This document shows, one piece after another, positions 59,871 to 64,000 of a stretch of 64,000 nucleotides of DNA (positions are counted from its first letter, which is position 1; the number at the start of each line of letters is the position of its first letter). The position numbers and the translations under genes were made by a program. Source of the DNA: Paraburkholderia guartelaensis (GTDB taxonomy: Bacteria; Pseudomonadota; Gammaproteobacteria; Burkholderiales; Burkholderiaceae); NCBI RefSeq assembly GCF_004353905.1, contig NZ_SMOD01000017.1, positions 62,001-126,000 of the forward strand. Reading direction: 5' to 3'. The notes beneath the pieces were generated by a model. It was not told where the DNA came from. It saw nothing but the letters and a program-made list of their open reading frames with translations, and did not search any database.

Positions 59871-61531
59871 GCGCGCCCGCGACGATCCGCGCGCTGATCG
59901 AAGCCCGCGCCGCACAGTATCCGGACAAGCCCTTCCTGCTGACGGCGCCCGACGAAGGCCCCACCGAAGATGCCGACGCAGCCGCCGGCAGCGCCACGGC
60001 GGGCGCGACGCTGACCTTCGGCGAACTGCTCGAGCGTTGCCGCGCGCTCGAGAGCCGCTTTCGCGACGCCGGCCTCAAGCCGGGCGACGTCGTTTCGGTG
60101 CTGATGGGCAACGGCATCCAGACTGCCACGCTGCTGCTCGGCGCGATGTACAGCGGACTGATCGCGCATCCGCTCAACCTGCTTTGCCAGGCGTCGCAGC
60201 TGGCCTATATCGTCGAGCATTCGGATACGCGCATGATCTTTGCGAGCGCGCAGACCAGCGGCGCGCTCGAGGCGGCGCTTGCCGCGCTGCGCGAGCAGGG
60301 CATGTCGCGCCACATCGCGCTCGTGCGTACGGAGCCGGATGCCGTCGCATTGCCGGTGCTGCCCGCGCTCGAAACGGCAGCCGCCCATGAGACGAGCGCT
60401 GTGTCGGCGGCGGCGAGCCTCGCGGGCCTCCCGGTCCTGGAATCAGCGCCCGTGGAAGCCCAGTCCGACCCCGATGGGGCCGACATCGCCCTCCTGATGT
60501 ACACCTCGGGCACGACCGGCTCGCCGAAGGGCGTGCTGCTCAGCCACGCAAGCCTCCATGCGAACGCGCGCAACATCAGCCTCGAGCACCGGCTCGCCGA
60601 CGACGACCGCGTGCTGGCATCGCTTCCGCTCTATCACATCAATGGCCTCGTCGTGACCTTGCTTGCGCCGCTCTGGCACGCGGGCTCGGTCGTGCTGACG
60701 CCGCGCTTCTCCGGGCGTACGTTCTGGCGCGACGCGGCCAGCTACGGCTGCACGTGGATCAACGTGGTGCCGACCATCGTCGCCTATCTCCTCAACGGCG
60801 ACGAACCGAGCGGACTCGACCTCTCGGCGCTCAAGTTCTGTCGCAGCGCGTCTGCTGCGCTGCCCGCCGACCATCATCGCGCGTTCGAGGCGCGCTTCGG
60901 CATCGGCGTCATCGAGACCATGGGGATGACCGAGACCGCCGCGCCCGTCTTTAGCAATCCGTACGATGCATCGCAGCGCCGCATCGGCAGCATCGGCCTG
61001 CCATCGGGCGGCGAAGCGCGCGTGATCGATCGTGACGGCCGTGAATGCGGACCGAACGAGTGCGGCGAAATCGTGTTGCGCGGCGCCCAGCTCATGCGCG
61101 GCTACTACAAGCGCCACGAGGAAACGGCGAAGGCGTTCACCGCCGACGGCTGGCTGCGTACCGGCGACCTCGGTTATCGCGACGACGAAGGCTACTTCTA
61201 TATCAACGGCCGTTCGAAGGAACTGATCATCAAGGGTGGCGAGAACATCGCACCGCGCGAGATCGATGAGGCGCTGTTGCGCCATCCGGGCGTGCTCGAC
61301 GCGGCGGCCGTCGGTGTGCCCGATCCCGCGTATGGGCAGGAGATCGTCGCGTTCGTGGTTGCGCGCGACGCCCACTGGCAGGGCGCACCCGACCCTGATG
61401 ATCTGCGCGAGCACTGCCTGCGCGAACTGGGCCGCTACAAAACGCCAAAAGAATTCCGCTTCGTGAACGAACTGCCGCGCGGCCCCTCGGGCAAGGTCCA
61501 GCGGCTGAAGCTCGTGACGCCCTCGGGCTGA
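59867..61531 (+). CDS. sauT: AMP-forming acyl-CoA ligase, probable sulfoacetate-CoA ligase
   Basis: This 554-residue ANL-superfamily ligase has the P-loop MYTSGTTGSPKGVLLSH, MGMTETAAPVFSNP, YYKRHEETAKAFTADGWLRT GDLG (motif with the conserved Asp) and INGRSKELIIKGGENIAPRE with the PSGKVQRLK tail carrying the catalytic lysine. It would form sulfoacetyl-CoA from sulfoacetate for the SauS-like enzyme. It overlaps sauS by four bases. Substrate is inferred from the cluster. Confidence 0.85.
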   Translation: MSAPATIRALIEARAAQYPDKPFLLTAPDEGPTEDADAAAGSATAGATLTFGELLERCRALESRFRDAGLKPGDVVSVLMGNGIQTATLLLGAMYSGLIAHPLNLLCQASQLAYIVEHSDTRMIFASAQTSGALEAALAALREQGMSRHIALVRTEPDAVALPVLPALETAAAHETSAVSAAASLAGLPVLESAPVEAQSDPDGADIALLMYTSGTTGSPKGVLLSHASLHANARNISLEHRLADDDRVLASLPLYHINGLVVTLLAPLWHAGSVVLTPRFSGRTFWRDAASYGCTWINVVPTIVAYLLNGDEPSGLDLSALKFCRSASAALPADHHRAFEARFGIGVIETMGMTETAAPVFSNPYDASQRRIGSIGLPSGGEARVIDRDGRECGPNECGEIVLRGAQLMRGYYKRHEETAKAFTADGWLRTGDLGYRDDEGYFYINGRSKELIIKGGENIAPREIDEALLRHPGVLDAAAVGVPDPAYGQEIVAFVVARDAHWQGAPDPDDLREHCLRELGRYKTPKEFRFVNELPRGPSGKVQRLKLVTPSG

Positions 61532-61591
61532 TACACGACTACGCGCGCATCCAATCCGGCGACACAAAAGAGAGACTCAGGAGACGACGAC

Positions 61592-62974
61592 ATGAAGCAG
61601 CACGCGCAGCGCGTCAAGACGCGCCATATCATTCTCGCGGTCATGTGTCTGATGTATTTCATCTCGTACATCGACCGCGTCAACATCGCGGTCGCGGGAC
61701 CGCTGATCCGCCACGAAATGGGCCTGAGCGCGGTGCAACTCGGCCTGGTATTTTCCGCATTCGCCTATCCCTATGCCGTCATGCAGATCATCGGCGGCTG
61801 GCTTTCGGACAAGTTCGGTCCGAAGCTTGTGCTCACCGTTCTCTCGTTGATCTGGGGCGCGGCGACGCTCGCCACGGGTTTTGCCGGCAGTGTCGCGATG
61901 CTGGTCGCGCTGCGCTTCGCGCTCGGCGTGGGCGAGGGTGGAGCGTTCCCCACGGCCACACGCGCTTTCACGTACTGGATGCCGGTGGGCGAACGCGGCT
62001 TCGCGCAGGGCATCACGCATAGTTTCGCGCGCCTGGGCGGCGCGATCACGCCGCCGCTCGTGCTCGCGGTGGTCGTGGCAGGCGGCTGGCGCGACGCATT
62101 CATCCTGCTTGGCATCGCGAGCCTCATGTGGACGGTGCTCTATCTCTTCGTGTTCACGAACTCACCGGAACAGAACCGGCGCGTCACGCCCGAAGAGACC
62201 GCCGAGATCGGCTATTGCAAGGGCGACTGCGACCGCGCCAAGCGCCAGGCGACGCCGTGGCGCAAGCTCGTGCGGCGCATGTGGCTCGTCACGTTCGTCG
62301 ACTTCTGCTATGGCTGGCTGTTGTGGGTCTATCTCACGTGGCTGCCGTCGTATCTGAAAGAGTCGCGCGGTTTCGATCTCAAGCAGCTCGCGCTCTTCAC
62401 GGCGCTGCCGCTGCTCGCGGGCGTGGTCGGCGACACGCTCGGCGGCGTGGTTTCCGACCGGCTCTACAAGTGGACCGGCCGGCTGCGCTTTGCGCGCTGC
62501 GCGGTGCTCGTGACCGGCATGGGGGGCTCGCTCATTTTCCTGCTGCCGATGGTGTCCGTCGCGAACCCGATGGTCGCGGTGCTCTTCCTCTCCGCTTCGT
62601 TCTTCTTCCTGGAGATCACGAATCCGGTGCTGTGGACGCTGCCGCTCGATATCGCCGGCAAATATGCGGGCACGGCGGGCGGCATGATGAACACGGGCTT
62701 CGGCATTGCGGGGATGGTGTCGCCGGTCGTGTTCGGCTACCTGATCCAGCACACCGGCAGCTATAACGTGCCGTTCCTGATCTCGGCCGGCTTGCTGGCG
62801 CTGGGGATCGTCGCGGCACTCTTCATCGATACCTCACGCACGGTCGAGGCCGACGAGGAGCGCGAGCGGCGCATGGGTCCGGAAGAGGCGGGGGCCTTCG
62901 CGTTCCTCGACAGCATGCCGACGGTGCAGCTCGAACGGCACACGCTGCGGCGCCCGCTGCGCTGGTGGCGCTGA
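61592..62974 (+). CDS. sauU: MFS transporter, probable sulfoacetate importer
   Basis: This 460-residue major facilitator has 12 predicted membrane segments, starting IILAVMCLMYFISYIDRVNI, the anion:cation symporter (ACS) type start with RVNIAVA. GGWLSDKFGPKLVLTVLSL is the MFS loop signature, and ALGVGEGGAFPTATRAF is typical of ACS members such as hexuronate and sulfonate carriers. CAGGAGACGAC precedes the ATG. Last gene of the sauSTU-like operon; carries a hydrophilic C-terminal tail of about 45 residues. Confidence 0.85.
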   Translation: MKQHAQRVKTRHIILAVMCLMYFISYIDRVNIAVAGPLIRHEMGLSAVQLGLVFSAFAYPYAVMQIIGGWLSDKFGPKLVLTVLSLIWGAATLATGFAGSVAMLVALRFALGVGEGGAFPTATRAFTYWMPVGERGFAQGITHSFARLGGAITPPLVLAVVVAGGWRDAFILLGIASLMWTVLYLFVFTNSPEQNRRVTPEETAEIGYCKGDCDRAKRQATPWRKLVRRMWLVTFVDFCYGWLLWVYLTWLPSYLKESRGFDLKQLALFTALPLLAGVVGDTLGGVVSDRLYKWTGRLRFARCAVLVTGMGGSLIFLLPMVSVANPMVAVLFLSASFFFLEITNPVLWTLPLDIAGKYAGTAGGMMNTGFGIAGMVSPVVFGYLIQHTGSYNVPFLISAGLLALGIVAALFIDTSRTVEADEERERRMGPEEAGAFAFLDSMPTVQLERHTLRRPLRWWR

Positions 62975-63010
62975 GCCTCGCAGGGTGTGCGGGGCGTGAG
63001 CAGTGCATGG

Positions 63011-63069
63011 GGCGGCCCTGAAGGCCTCCGGGGGCTTCCGGGGCCTTCCGGGGCCTTGAGAGGGCCGCC
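63011..63069. terminator. GC-rich stem enclosing a 10-bp tandem repeat, between convergent genes
   Basis: GGCGGCCCT (63011-63019) and AGGGCCGCC (63061-63069) are exact inverse complements. Between them three near-identical 10-base units of the type CTTCCGGGGC are arranged in tandem. It lies between the stops of the MFS gene and the leftward dehydrogenase, so a bidirectional terminator is likely; no T-run. Confidence 0.5.
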
Positions 63070-63082
63070 ACTCAGGTACGCC

Positions 63083-64000
63083 TTATGCGCCGCCGTCGAG
63101 CTTGCGCAGGCGCCAGATGAGGCTCGACGTGTCGAAGCGGCTGCCGCCGAGACGCTGCACGTCGCCGTAGAACTGGTCGACGAGCGCCGTCACCGGCAGC
63201 GCCGCGCCGTTGCGCTTCGCTTCGTCGAGGCAGAAGCCGAGGTCCTTGCGCATCCAGTCCACGGCGAAACCGAAGTCGAACTTGTTGGCCATCATGGTCT
63301 TGCCGCGGTTGTCCATCTGCCAGCTCGCGGCCGCGCCCTTGCCGATCACGTCGAGCACGAGCGCCATGTCGAGCCCGGCGCGCTCGCCGAAGTTGATCGC
63401 CTCGGACAGCCCCTGCACGAGGCCGGCGATGCAGATCTGATTGACCATCTTGGCGAGCTGGCCGGCGCCCGCCGCGCCCACCAGCGTCACGGCCGCCCCG
63501 TAGTGGGCGAGCGTGGGCTTCGCGCGCTCGAAGGCTGCGGCTTCGCCGCCGCACATGATCGTGAGCTTGCCGTTCTGGGCGCCCGCCTGGCCGCCCGACA
63601 CGGGCGCGTCGATGAAATGCAGGCCATGTTCGGCGGCTTTCGCCGAAAGCTCGCGCGCGACGTTGGCGGAGGCGGTCGTGTGGTCGGCAAACACGGCGTC
63701 GCGCGCCATGCCGGCGAAGGCGCCGTCCGCGCCGAGCGTGATGCTGCGCAGGTCGTCGTCGTTGCCGACGCAGGCGAGCACCAGATCGGCGCCCTGGGCC
63801 GCTTCACGCGGCGTGGCGGCCGCGCGGCCGCCGTATTCGGCGACCCATTGCGCGGCCTTTTCAGCGGTGCGGTTGTAGACCGTAACGTCGAGCCCGGCCT
63901 TGGCGAGATGACCGGCCATGGGATGGCCCATCACGCCGAGGCCCAGGAACGCGACACGGCGTACCGGATTGGGGGCGGACGAGGATGCGGATTGGCTCAC
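63083..64000 (-). CDS. beta-hydroxyacid dehydrogenase (3-hydroxyisobutyrate dehydrogenase family)
   Basis: This 305-residue protein has the NAD(P)-binding VAFLGLGVMGHPMAGHLAKA near residue 16, the family signature FIDAPVSGGQAGAQNGKLTI, and the catalytic lysine in GAGQLAKMVNQICI. It would reduce or oxidise a 3-hydroxyacid or semialdehyde such as tartronate semialdehyde or 3-hydroxyisobutyrate; YihU-type sulfolactaldehyde reductases belong to the same family. The frame starts with a GTG on the last bases of the window, so the true start may lie outside. It converges with the sauSTU-like operon and may be unrelated to it. Confidence 0.84.
   Translation of the reverse strand: MSQSASSSAPNPVRRVAFLGLGVMGHPMAGHLAKAGLDVTVYNRTAEKAAQWVAEYGGRAAATPREAAQGADLVLACVGNDDDLRSITLGADGAFAGMARDAVFADHTTASANVARELSAKAAEHGLHFIDAPVSGGQAGAQNGKLTIMCGGEAAAFERAKPTLAHYGAAVTLVGAAGAGQLAKMVNQICIAGLVQGLSEAINFGERAGLDMALVLDVIGKGAAASWQMDNRGKTMMANKFDFGFAVDWMRKDLGFCLDEAKRNGAALPVTALVDQFYGDVQRLGGSRFDTSSLIWRLRKLDGGA

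Overview
The window is GC-rich DNA with tightly packed, overlapping operons. Its content (UPF0182 protein, an ECF42 sigma factor, many ABC importers and LysR/DeoR/IclR/SorC regulators, a sauRSTU-like sulfoacetate operon, an arginine-transaminase branch and a 2-aminoethylphosphonate operon) fits a soil or plant-associated betaproteobacterium of the Burkholderiaceae, such as Paraburkholderia, Caballeronia or Cupriavidus. This placement is an inference from gene content; no rRNA or tRNA gene is visible.

Layout. (1) 1-8.3 kb is loosely packed accessory DNA. It holds the start of a UPF0182 membrane protein, a YbaK-type deacylase, an ECF42 sigma factor/YCII pair with a matching candidate promoter, a putative secreted His/Pro-rich protein, a DUF3830 protein, decayed fragments of an MBL-fold hydrolase and an AraC regulator, a lone NTP_transf_8 nucleotidyltransferase-fold gene behind two striking palindromes, and a DEDDh exonuclease. 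(2) 8.9-24.9 kb is a polyol locus. A SorC-type regulator starts a long operon with an FGGY kinase, a GlpD-like dehydrogenase, an EryC-type epimerase, DhaK/DhaL, a ribose-type ABC importer with a DUF2291 protein, TpiA and RpiB. Together these can take erythritol to D-erythrose-4-phosphate. A second kinase/dehydrogenase pair is transcribed divergently. (3) 24.9-28.3 kb has a MetI/MetQ pair without MetN and an amino-acid binding protein/permease pair without an ATPase.

(4) 28.4-41.0 kb is a guanidino-compound region. Guanidinobutyrase faces 2-ketoarginine decarboxylase and guanidinobutyraldehyde dehydrogenase (the lower arginine transaminase pathway), followed by a complete polyamine-type ABC importer, a complete polar amino-acid ABC importer and a LysR regulator. 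(5) 41.1-57.3 kb is a 2-aminoethylphosphonate (AEP) locus. Transaminase PhnW, phosphonoacetate hydrolase PhnA, phosphonoacetaldehyde dehydrogenase PhnY, importer PhnSTUV, a PbfA-like ammonia-lyase and a Na/Pi transporter lie in one leftward series. A DeoR regulator is upstream, and a divergent DAO-GcvT flavoprotein carries the same candidate operator word. LysR and Nudix genes follow. (6) 57.4-64 kb holds sulfoacetate genes (IclR regulator, SauS, SauT, SauU) and a beta-hydroxyacid dehydrogenase at the right edge.

The common theme is scavenging of unusual C, N, P and S sources: polyols, guanidino compounds, phosphonates and sulfonates. The least explained items are the DAO-GcvT flavoprotein tied to the AEP operon by operator motifs, the Na/Pi transporter at the end of that operon, the doubled kinase/dehydrogenase modules in the polyol locus, and the palindrome-controlled orphan nucleotidyltransferase-fold gene.
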